A DNA stretch of 64,000 bases from Asaia bogorensis. GTDB lineage: Bacteria > Pseudomonadota > Alphaproteobacteria > Reyranellales > Reyranellaceae. Made by a program: the position numbers and the translations under genes. The notes beneath the pieces are model-generated. The model was not told where the DNA came from, searched no databases, and worked only from the letters and a program-made list of their open reading frames with translations. Positions 37,044 through 44,038 of this stretch are shown in pieces (the stretch's first letter is position 1; each line of letters starts with the position of its first letter). Location: the NCBI GenBank assembly GCA_945889625.1, contig CAMDCE010000022.1:1-64000 (forward strand). The letters run 5' to 3'.

Positions 37044-37499
37044 ATGCCGGTCTTCAACAATCCTCGGCGCACGCCCTGCTTCGGAATGGCGCCCACATTG
37101 GAAGATCTCGAGGCGATCGCCGCCGAGGCGCTCGCCACGATTCCCGAGGAGTTCCGCAAGCACGTCGGCAACGTGCGCATCCAGGTCGATGACTTTCCGT
37201 CGGACGAAATCGAGAAGGCGATGGAGCTCGATACGCCGTTCGACCTGCTCGGCCTTTACCAGGGCGTGTCGATGATGGAACGCGGCGCCGGCCACGTCGC
37301 CAACGACATCGACCGCATCTTCCTCTATCGCCGGCCGATCCTCGACTATTGGTGCGAATCCGACGAGGACCTGCCGCACATCGTGCGTCACGTGCTGATC
37401 CACGAGATCGGCCATCACTTCGGGCTGAGCGACGACGACATGGAAGCAATCGAGGCCAAGGCCGAGGAAGAATCCCGCCGCGTCCAGCCCGGCGCCTGA
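37044..37499 (+). CDS. zincin-like metallopeptidase family protein
   Basis: A 151-residue protein of the small zincin family (Pfam PF06262 type). The zinc-binding HExxH is in HEIGHHFGLSDDD near residue 119, preceded by HIVRHVLI. The N-terminal part has LEAIAAEALATIPEEF and DDFPSDEIEKAMEL, typical of the family. It is cytoplasmic, with no signal peptide. Substrates of this family are unknown. The ATG at 37044 matches the usual start close to the helix TLEDLEAIA. Confidence 0.9.
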   Translation: MPVFNNPRRTPCFGMAPTLEDLEAIAAEALATIPEEFRKHVGNVRIQVDDFPSDEIEKAMELDTPFDLLGLYQGVSMMERGAGHVANDIDRIFLYRRPILDYWCESDEDLPHIVRHVLIHEIGHHFGLSDDDMEAIEAKAEEESRRVQPGA

Positions 37500-37557
37500 C
37501 CCGGCGACGCCCGGCTCACACCCATCTGGTTCATACGCGCTGGATCACACCGCTGGT

Positions 37558-38256
37558 TCAGACCCGCATCGCCTCGCGGTAGCGGTTCTCGGCATTGGTC
37601 CAGTTGATGGCCTGCATGAAGGCATCGACGTAACGGCCGGCATCGGCGCCGTAGTCGATGTGATAGGCATGCTCGTACATGTCGAGGGCGAGCAGCGGTA
37701 CGTTGCCGGCCGGCGCCATCGTGTGATCGGCGGCCCAGTGATTGAACAGCCGCTTGTCGCGCGGCGAGTGCGCCAGAATCACCCAGCCCGAGCCGCCGCC
37801 CAGCGCCTTGCCGGTGGCGGCGAACGCCGTCTTCCAGCGGTCCATGCTGCCGAAGTCGCGCGCGATCGCCTGACCGAGCAGGCCGGAGGGCTGTCCCGGG
37901 GCGTCGCTGATGCTGTTGAAATAGAGCTCGTGCAGGATGGTGGAGTTGTAGGCGAGAAGCTCCTCGCGTTTCAGGCCATTCAGCATGAAGCCGGGCGTCT
38001 GCTCGAAGTCGAGCTTGCCGAGCTGCTCTGCGATGGCGGCCAGTCGCTTCACCGTACCGGCGTAGTTGTTGTCGTGATGGCTGGTCAGCAACTTCGCCGA
38101 AAGTCCCTTGACCTTTTCCGGATTGAAGGCGAGCGGCTGGACGCGGAACGTGGGTACCGCGACGCTGGCGAGCTGCTGGGCGCGGGCCTGCACCGCCACG
38201 GCGCCCAGCAGAAAGCCGGCGCCCGCCGCGAGTGAGCGGCGATGGATGTCGGTCAT
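37558..38256 (-). CDS. exported Fe/Mn superoxide dismutase, ChrC-like
   Basis: A 232-residue superoxide dismutase with a leader (DIHRRSLAAGAGFLLGAVAV, twin Arg, cleavage near ARAQ), so it should act in the periplasm. Metal ligands: SHHDNNYAGTVKRL (first His), NSTILHELYFNSI (second His), LALDMYEHAYHIDYG (Asp and third His). It is closely related to the dismutase half of the chromate-operon fusion at 25072 (shared NGLKREELLAYNS-type and RDFGSMDRWK-type segments) but has no rhodanese part. AAGGAG precedes the ATG. The frame extending to 38661 is not supported. Confidence 0.9.
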   Translation of the reverse strand: MTDIHRRSLAAGAGFLLGAVAVQARAQQLASVAVPTFRVQPLAFNPEKVKGLSAKLLTSHHDNNYAGTVKRLAAIAEQLGKLDFEQTPGFMLNGLKREELLAYNSTILHELYFNSISDAPGQPSGLLGQAIARDFGSMDRWKTAFAATGKALGGGSGWVILAHSPRDKRLFNHWAADHTMAPAGNVPLLALDMYEHAYHIDYGADAGRYVDAFMQAINWTNAENRYREAMRV

Positions 38257-38297
38257 GTCGGAACTCCTTGCCGTTAGCCCCTGAAGCCTAACGCCTC

Positions 38298-38408
38298 TCA
38301 GGGCGAGGAGTTGCGTTGGATGGCGGGGCCGCGATAGCGCACGTCGATCAACGAGGCGTCGGGCTCGTAGGTGCGCGCGGCGAGGGCGGCGCGGCGGCTG
38401 AGCTTCAT
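38298..38408 (-). CDS. possible 36-residue small protein coupled to the glycosylase gene
   Basis: A short frame beginning MKLSRRAALAARTYEP and ending RYRGPAIQRNSSP. Its ATG overlaps the stop of the uracil-DNA glycosylase gene (ATGA at 38405-38408), the arrangement used by coupled genes throughout this window. Otherwise it has no recognisable family, and the length makes a chance frame possible. Confidence 0.3.
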   Translation of the reverse strand: MKLSRRAALAARTYEPDASLIDVRYRGPAIQRNSSP

Positions 38409-38947
38409 GCCGCGCGCTCGCGCAGAAGCCGGCGCTCGGCGACGAAGGCGGCCGCCTCCTTCCACGGCTTGAGGCTCCAGAAGGAGCGGGCCCGACCGGA
38501 TGGCGAGGCGAGCACGAACGCCACGGCGCCTTCCAACGGTTCGACCTGTCGCCCGTAAGCCGGCGCCTTGATGCCAAGTGCCAGCGCGGCGGCGTGCTTG
38601 CTGGTGAAGGCGACGGCGGCCGGCCGATAGCGCCGCAGATTGGCGTGCAGGGACCTGGCATCCATGGCGTCGGCGCTCAGTTCGTGATCGGAGCCGACCT
38701 CGGTCTTGTTGAGATCGGTCAGCCCCAGCCGCCACGCCAGCAGCTCGGGATAACGCCCGGGCGCCAATCGCTCGGGCGTGAAACCGACGGCATGGAGCGT
38801 CGGCCAGAATGCATTGCCGGGATTGGCGTAATAGGCGCGCGCCTTGAACGAGGCCGGGCTGGGCGCGGTGCCGCAGAACACCAGGTCGAGACCGGGCGCC
38901 AGCAGGTCGGGAAGCAGGTGGCTACTGCGGCTTGATGCCCGCGCCAC
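38405..38947 (-). CDS. mug: mismatch-specific uracil-DNA glycosylase (Mug/TDG family)
   Basis: A 180-residue base-excision repair glycosylase removing uracil or thymine from G mismatches. Motif 1 appears as VFCGTAPSPASFKARAYYANPGNAFWPTL (short: GTAPSPASFKA, then NPGNAFW) near residues 24-50, and the C-terminal strand-loop as FVLASPSGRARSFW near 145. The canonical GINPG of E. coli Mug is GTAPS here, as in several alphaproteobacterial relatives. The start is GTG 38947, which overlaps the 3' end of the upstream pseudogene by 26 bases; no better start exists before the motif. Confidence 0.85.
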   Translation of the reverse strand: MARASSRSSHLLPDLLAPGLDLVFCGTAPSPASFKARAYYANPGNAFWPTLHAVGFTPERLAPGRYPELLAWRLGLTDLNKTEVGSDHELSADAMDARSLHANLRRYRPAAVAFTSKHAAALALGIKAPAYGRQVEPLEGAVAFVLASPSGRARSFWSLKPWKEAAAFVAERRLLRERAA

Positions 38948-39271
38948 GGATCACCTCACCCCAGCGCTTGTACACGGCCCTGATGAAGGCGTCGGCTTCG
39001 GTGACCGAGAGGGCAGTCGGCCCAAAGCCGCCGTGCTTCATGCTCTCGATCACGTCGGATTCCTTGAGGGCCCGCTCGGTGGCAGCCCACGACGAGGTCG
39101 GGGAAGCCCGGCTCGACGCGTGTCTGCGTGTCATGTTGTTCTGCGAGCCGCCCGGCGTGAACGGGCAGACGATGCGTACGGCCTTGGTCGGCCACACTCC
39201 TCGCCCACGGCGCAGGCCGGTGCCGCGATCAGCATAGTGCCGAACATGGCGGTGAAGTGGCGTCTCCTCAT
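38922..39271 (-). pseudogene. decayed tripartite tricarboxylate transporter binding protein (TctC/Bug family)
   Basis: The 350-bp remnant starts with a signal peptide in one frame (MRRRHFTAMFGTMLIAAPAC), then a second frame gives WPTKAVRIVCPFTPGGSQNN, the typical start of mature Bug/TctC proteins, and ends with VTEADAFIRAVYKRWGEVIR, the usual C-terminal helix. Intact proteins have about 320 residues; most of the middle is missing and at least one frameshift is needed, so this is a pseudogene. It lies between the glycosylase and amidohydrolase genes. Confidence 0.8.
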
Positions 39272-39367
39272 TTGTCGGTCTCCATTGGGCGAAGCCAAGG
39301 CCTAGCGGGAAAGGATGCATGACCGACGCCGCAAAGAGTAGGCCCGTGTTCGCCCTTCGCCGGTTCG

Positions 39368-40444
39368 CTAGGTGACGCTGGCGATGGCCCGGCCATAGAG
39401 TCTGGCGCCGTTCTTCCAGAGGATCTTCCGCTTTGTGGCAGCGGTGAGGTCGCTGCGCCCGATGAGTGTGTCGATTGCCTTTGGGAATAGGCTGTCACGA
39501 TGAGGGTAGTCGGTCGCAATGACGATGTTGTCATCGCCCAGCGCATCGACGACGCCGGTCAGATATGGTTCGTTCGCCTCGGTCCCGACAAAGCATTGGC
39601 GCAGGAAATACTCGCTCGGTCGCAGCGATAGCGGCACGTCGCCGTCCTCGGGAAATTTCTCCAGCGTGTCGTCAAGGCGCCACAGCCACCATGGCAGCCA
39701 ACCGCATCCTCCTTCCAGAAAGGCGCAGACGAGCCTTGGGTGCCGCTCCAGTACGCCGCCCGCGACAAGGCTGCCGAAGGCCAGCATCAGCTCCATCGGA
39801 TTGCGCGCCGCGTCTGCGATCAGATTGGCGCCGGTGTGTCCCCTGAAGCGTCGTCCGACGTCGTCGCGCAGCGTCCATACGCCGGTGGGGTGGAAGCAAT
39901 ACGGCACGCCGAATGCCTCGACGACCTCCCATAGCGGCTCGAAACAGGCATCGTGGATATGCCGTCCGTTCACTGGGTTGGGATTTCCAACGACGGCGAT
40001 GGCGCCCAAGTCGCCGACCGCCCTTTCGACTTCGCGCACCGCGAGCGCAACGTCGTGGTAGGCGATCTGGGCGGCGAACTTCAGCCGTTCCGGTGCCCGC
40101 GAACAGAAGTCGCGCGACCAGTCGTTGTGCGCGCGCGCTAGGGCGGCAGCGAAATCGGGGTCCACATCGTCGTGCATCTGAACGTGGCGTCCGCGCGTGC
40201 CGAAGAGCACGGCGACGTCGATACCCTCAATGTCCATTGCCGTCAGATGGGACGGCGCGTCGTAGCCGGCCGCTGCCGCGGCGCGAAGGTGCGGATGACG
40301 CGGTGCCGACGGACCCGGCGCCGGTGCTGGGCGGCGCCACTGACACGTGCGGGCCCTGAAACGATCATCGAGATATCGCAGCCATAGATCATCCGGCTCG
40401 AAAGTATGGAGGTCGGCATCGAGCACCCTGAAGCCGGCCTTCAC
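39368..40444 (-). CDS. amidohydrolase-2 family metal-dependent hydrolase/decarboxylase
   Basis: A 358-residue TIM-barrel protein of the ACMS-decarboxylase-like amidohydrolase family. The N-terminal metal motif usually reads DxHxH; here it is DADLHTFEP near residue 10. Other markers: HPTGVW near 200, the beta-strand LVCAFLEGGCGWLPWWLWRLD, and the closing DNIVIATDYPHRDSLFP near 310, holding the late metal/acid Asp. GTG 40444 is chosen because GGGAGAG lies just upstream and the first beta strand (FRVLDADLH) follows. It is 31 bp downstream of the radical SAM gene, so the two are probably co-transcribed. Confidence 0.85.
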   Translation of the reverse strand: MKAGFRVLDADLHTFEPDDLWLRYLDDRFRARTCQWRRPAPAPGPSAPRHPHLRAAAAAGYDAPSHLTAMDIEGIDVAVLFGTRGRHVQMHDDVDPDFAAALARAHNDWSRDFCSRAPERLKFAAQIAYHDVALAVREVERAVGDLGAIAVVGNPNPVNGRHIHDACFEPLWEVVEAFGVPYCFHPTGVWTLRDDVGRRFRGHTGANLIADAARNPMELMLAFGSLVAGGVLERHPRLVCAFLEGGCGWLPWWLWRLDDTLEKFPEDGDVPLSLRPSEYFLRQCFVGTEANEPYLTGVVDALGDDNIVIATDYPHRDSLFPKAIDTLIGRSDLTAATKRKILWKNGARLYGRAIASVT

Positions 40445-40475
40445 TTGACGCTCTCCCGATTCTCTCGCCGCGTTC

Positions 40476-41546
40476 TTATGCGGTGGTTTCCGGGCTGCAG
40501 TCGGTCGGCCTGCAGGCGGGCCTCTCCGGTGCACAATCAGGCACGGGTTCCTCAGGAGGGCAGGGGCCGGGGTCGGTTTCCGGCCCACAGATCGTTGGCT
40601 TCTCAGGATCACAGGGGCCGGGGTCGGTTTCCGGCCCACAGATCGTTGGCTTCTCAGGATCGCAGGGGCCGGGGTCAGTTTCCGGTCCGCAAGCCAGACT
40701 TTCATTCGCGTGCATCGACCTCGTCGAAGCAGCCCGGCGCGCCGCCAACCAGGGATGCGTGGCCACCAAGGCGTCGCGGAAGTCGTTGAGGCGCAGGCTA
40801 TTGAAGGCCCCTGCAATCCCCCCCGACTTCATGCTTCCGAGGTCAGCGAAGCGGGCGAACACGCAGGGGAAGATTGCGCCGCCCGAACTGACGCAGACCT
40901 TGCGGTCGCCGCAGCGGCCGCAAAGCTCGCGCAGTCTCGGTTGTGCTGGTCGTTCGTCGGCGCCGCGTCCCAGTCCGCGCAGGCGGTCGACGTGGACGTT
41001 GCGTGCACCCATTTCCCGAAGCATGCGCTCGGTTTCGGGAACACCGTCGGAGTTGACGTCCATCTCGATGATGTTCGCGCTCACGGGTAGTCCCGAGTCT
41101 AACGCCCAGCGCAGCCCGGCAGAGGTCTTGGCAAATGAACCGCGGCGCAGCGTCACTTGATCGTGGATTGCGGCGTTCGTTCCATAAACGGAGAACGCCA
41201 GGCTGACGCGCTGGTTCAGGAATACTTTCTTCAACGCCTCGGTGATGTGCGTGCCGTTGGTATAGACGCAGACATATTCGAAGCCGACTGCTCGGGCATG
41301 TTCGATCAGCAGGGGCAGTCCAGGGTAGAGCGTGGGTTCGCCGCCGATGAATTGCACTCGCCTGCAGCCGAGCGCGGCCGCCTCGTCGAGCGCGTTGACC
41401 CAGTCGTCCAGACTCATGCCATCCATGAGCGGCTGCTCGGGCCCGGAATCTGCGTAGCAATGACTGCACCGGAGATTGCAGCGGCCGGTCAGTTCGAGCC
41501 AAAGGAACTCGAGAGACTGGCGATCCTGTACGGCATAGCTGTCCAT
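40476..41546 (-). CDS. radical SAM/SPASM-type protein with C-terminal Cys-Pro-Asp-Glu tandem repeats
   Basis: A 356-residue enzyme. Residues 10-200 are a radical SAM barrel: RCNLRCSHC (Cys23, 27, 30 bind the 4Fe-4S cluster), IGGEPTLYPG (68-77) and YVCVYTNGTHI. Residues about 210-240 have an auxiliary-cluster Cys set (LCGRCGDRKVCVSSGGAIFPC), shared with the SPASM/twitch peptide-modifying enzymes. Residues 285-356 form an unusual tail of three near-identical 17-residue units, CGPETDPGPCDPEKPTI and variants, then a Cys-rich end (CAPERPACRPTDC), ten Cys in all. The tail might bind metal, be a substrate, or mimic a precursor peptide. GGGGAG precedes the ATG. The amidohydrolase gene follows. No separate precursor-peptide gene was recognised. 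Confidence 0.88.
   Translation of the reverse strand: MDSYAVQDRQSLEFLWLELTGRCNLRCSHCYADSGPEQPLMDGMSLDDWVNALDEAAALGCRRVQFIGGEPTLYPGLPLLIEHARAVGFEYVCVYTNGTHITEALKKVFLNQRVSLAFSVYGTNAAIHDQVTLRRGSFAKTSAGLRWALDSGLPVSANIIEMDVNSDGVPETERMLREMGARNVHVDRLRGLGRGADERPAQPRLRELCGRCGDRKVCVSSGGAIFPCVFARFADLGSMKSGGIAGAFNSLRLNDFRDALVATHPWLAARRAASTRSMHANESLACGPETDPGPCDPEKPTICGPETDPGPCDPEKPTICGPETDPGPCPPEEPVPDCAPERPACRPTDCSPETTA
40539..40691. repeat. three tandem 51-bp repeats inside the radical SAM gene
   Basis: Three units of 51 bp, in phase with the reading frame, encode the 17-residue tail repeats. The first two are nearly identical in DNA and the third diverges in its second half. The near identity at the DNA level suggests recent expansion or ongoing slippage or recombination. 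Confidence 0.9.
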
Positions 41547-41744
41547 GACACGCTCCCCTACCGGTCGATGCTGCCGATTGTGGGCCTAAACGGCCAACCT
41601 GTCTTTACCCACGACGGCAACCATCGGTGGATGCGCTGGGACCTTGCCTCGCCGCCCCTCGTTCCACTCTCCAGAACATCATTGCGTTGACTTGGCGGGA
41701 CCACTTTCTCACCTTGTCGACAGAACGTCGGAGAGGAAACAAGA
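41547..41744. other. divergent intergenic region
   Basis: About 200 bp between the radical SAM gene (minus) and the acyl-CoA dehydrogenase gene (plus). It should hold both promoters. GGAGAGGAAAC lies before ATG 41745 and GGGGAG before ATG 41546. TTGACT occurs at 41688-41693, but no good partner -10 is visible. I found no small peptide gene with a clear start and ribosome site here. Confidence 0.4.
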
Positions 41745-42899
41745 ATGAACAAGATCGACGCAGCGGACGAGGCACAGTTGTTTGCCACCATCGACCGCTG
41801 GATCGCCCGCGAGGTGGCGCCCCGGGTCAAGGAATTCGACCATGCCGACCGCTGGCCGGCCGAGATCGTCGAGCAGATGAAGGAGCTCGGCCTGTTCGGC
41901 GCCACGGTGAGCCCCGACTATGGCGGGCTCGGCCTGCCGGCCACGACCTACGCCGAGATCGTGATGCGCATCTCCTCGGTGTGGATGGCGATCACCGGCA
42001 TCTTCAATTCGCACCTGATGCTGGCGTTGGCGGTCGAGAAGTTCGGCACCGAGCCGCAGAAGCGGCACTGGTTGCCGAAATTCGCCTCGGGCGAAGTCCG
42101 CGGCGGGCTGGCGCTGACCGAGCCTGACGCCGGCACCGACCTGCAGGCGATCCGCATGACGGCGCGGCGCGATCGCGGCGACTACCTGATCAACGGCACC
42201 AAGACCTGGATCTCCAACGGCATCGAGGGCTCGTGCTTCGCGCTTCTGGTCAAGACCAACCCGGAGGCGAGCCCGCGCTATTCCGGCATGAGCCTGTTCA
42301 TCGCGCCCAAGGGGCCGGGCTTCAAGGTCGGGCGCAAGCTCGAGAAGCTGGGCTACAAATCGATCGATTCGGGCGAGTTGATCTTCGAGGACTACCGCAT
42401 CCCGGCCGACCACTTGATCGGCGAGGTCGAGGGGCGCGGCTTCACCCAGGTGGCGGGAGGCCTCGAGCTCGGCCGCATCAACGTCGCCGCCCGCGGCGTC
42501 GGCATCGCCGAGGGAGCGCTGCGGCTGGCCTCGAGCTACGCCCAAACGCGCAAGACCTTCGGCAAGCCGATCGCCGAGCATCAGGCGATCGCGCTCAAGA
42601 TCGGCGAGATGGCAACGCGTGCCAGGGCGGCGCGTCTGTTGACGCTCGACGCCGCCGGCGCCTTCGACCGGGGCGAGCGCTGCGACATGGAGGCCGGCAT
42701 GGCGAAGTTCTTTTCCTCGGAGGCGGCGCTGGAGAACAGCATCGAATCCATGCGCATCCACGGCGCCTACGGCTACTCCAAGGAATACGACATCGAGCGT
42801 CTCTATCGCGATGCGCCTCTGACATGCATTGGCGAAGGCACCAACGAGATGCAGCGCCTCATCATCGCGCGGCAGTACATGCGCCGGAACGCCACGTGA
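41745..42899 (+). CDS. acyl-CoA dehydrogenase
   Basis: A 384-residue FAD-dependent dehydrogenase that forms a 2,3-double bond in an acyl-CoA and passes electrons to ETF. Motifs: FGATVSPDYGGLGLP near residue 48; LALTEPDAGTDLQAI near 120 (canonical signature 1); ISNGIEGSCFALL; QTRKTFGKPIAEHQAI near 268; and the C-terminal CIGEGTNEMQRLIIARQ with the catalytic-type Glu. Homologues act on glutaryl-, isobutyryl- or short-chain acyl-CoAs. It overlaps the next CoA-transferase gene by four bases (GTGA). Confidence 0.94.
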   Translation: MNKIDAADEAQLFATIDRWIAREVAPRVKEFDHADRWPAEIVEQMKELGLFGATVSPDYGGLGLPATTYAEIVMRISSVWMAITGIFNSHLMLALAVEKFGTEPQKRHWLPKFASGEVRGGLALTEPDAGTDLQAIRMTARRDRGDYLINGTKTWISNGIEGSCFALLVKTNPEASPRYSGMSLFIAPKGPGFKVGRKLEKLGYKSIDSGELIFEDYRIPADHLIGEVEGRGFTQVAGGLELGRINVAARGVGIAEGALRLASSYAQTRKTFGKPIAEHQAIALKIGEMATRARAARLLTLDAAGAFDRGERCDMEAGMAKFFSSEAALENSIESMRIHGAYGYSKEYDIERLYRDAPLTCIGEGTNEMQRLIIARQYMRRNAT

Positions 42900-44038
42900 G
42901 TGCTAAACCTCTCGAGGGAATTCGGGTTCTCACGCTGGAGCAGTTCGGCGCCGGCCCCTACGGCACCATGTTCCTGGCCGAACTGGGTGCCGAGGTGATC
43001 AAGGTCGAGCCGCCCGACGGCGATCCGTCGCGCCAGGTCGGCCCGCACAAGCTCGGCAAGGCCGACAGCGAATATTTCCAGGCCTGGAATCTCGGCAAGA
43101 AGAGCGTGACGCTCGACGTCAAGTCGGCGGCAGGGCGGCGGCAGTTCGAGGCGCTGGTGAAGACCGCCGACTGCGTGGTCAACAACCTCCGCGGCACCCA
43201 ACCGGCCAAGCTGGGCATCGACTATGCGAGCCTCAGGCACCTGAAGCCGTCGCTCGTTTGCCTGCACATCTCGGCCTATGGCCGCGCCAACGAGCGCAAG
43301 GATTGGCCGGGCTACGACTTCCTGATGCAGGCCGAAGCCGGCCTGATGGAACTCACCGGCGAGCCCGATGGGCCACCGACCCGTGTCGGCGTGTCGATGA
43401 TCGACAGCATGAGCGGGCTGACCGGGATCGTCGGACTGCTCGCCTGCCTGTTGCGCGCGCGCACGACGGGGCAGGGCTGCGACGTCGATACCTGCCTCTA
43501 CGACGTCGCCATGCACCAGCTCACCTATCCGGGCGCCTGGTATCTGAACGAAGGCGATGTCTCGCCGCGGGTACCGCGCAGCGCCCACCTGTCGCTGGCG
43601 CCGGTGCAGACGTTTCCGACCAGGGATGGCTGGATCTTCATCATGTGCATGACCCAGAAATTCTGGCTGTCGTTGTGCGCGGCGACGGGCCGCGCCGATC
43701 TGGTGAGCGATCCGCGTTTCCCCGATCCCAACACGCGGGCAAGCAATCGCGCAGAGCTCACCGAGGCGCTCGATCCGACGTTTCGCACGCGCACGACGGC
43801 GGAGTGGCTCGGCAGGTTCAATGGGCTGCTGCCCGCGTCGCCGGTCCATCGATTGGACGCAGCACTCGACAGTTCGTTCGCGCGCGAGGCCGGAATGGTC
43901 TCCTCCGTGCCGCATCCGCTCAAGGGCGAGTTGCGCGTCATCGCCAATCCTCTCCGCGTCGATGGCCAGCGGCTGGCGCAAGCCGCCTGCTCGCCGCTCG
44001 GCGCCGACAACGATTCACTGCTGGGCAAACGCACATGA
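42896..44038 (+). CDS. class III (CaiB/BaiF) CoA-transferase
   Basis: A 380-residue enzyme that moves CoA between carboxylic acids. N-terminal LEGIRVLTLEQFGAGPYGTM, ELGAEVIKVEPPDGDPSR, and the region around the catalytic Asp as WPGYDFLMQAEAGLM near residue 145. It starts at GTG 42896 inside the acyl-CoA dehydrogenase stop and overlaps the next CoA-transferase gene by four bases, so the three are translationally coupled. The substrate acid is unknown. Confidence 0.93.
   Translation: MSAKPLEGIRVLTLEQFGAGPYGTMFLAELGAEVIKVEPPDGDPSRQVGPHKLGKADSEYFQAWNLGKKSVTLDVKSAAGRRQFEALVKTADCVVNNLRGTQPAKLGIDYASLRHLKPSLVCLHISAYGRANERKDWPGYDFLMQAEAGLMELTGEPDGPPTRVGVSMIDSMSGLTGIVGLLACLLRARTTGQGCDVDTCLYDVAMHQLTYPGAWYLNEGDVSPRVPRSAHLSLAPVQTFPTRDGWIFIMCMTQKFWLSLCAATGRADLVSDPRFPDPNTRASNRAELTEALDPTFRTRTTAEWLGRFNGLLPASPVHRLDAALDSSFAREAGMVSSVPHPLKGELRVIANPLRVDGQRLAQAACSPLGADNDSLLGKRT

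Noticed and set aside
38272-38293. CGTTAG...CTAACG dyad upstream of the exported superoxide dismutase gene as an operator
   Set aside because: Arms are only six bases with a ten-base spacer; too weak without comparison data.
40539-40691. Tandem 51-bp units considered as a CRISPR-like array
   Set aside because: Units are contiguous with no unique spacers, and they are in frame within a gene.
40483-41160. Gly/Ser-Gln-rich plus-strand frame opposite the radical SAM tail (repeats of GSQGPGSVSGPQIVGF)
   Set aside because: It has an ATG and a repetitive look, but it is antisense to the tandem repeat and carries no ribosome site or independent motif. The minus strand encodes a clear enzyme in frame with the repeats.
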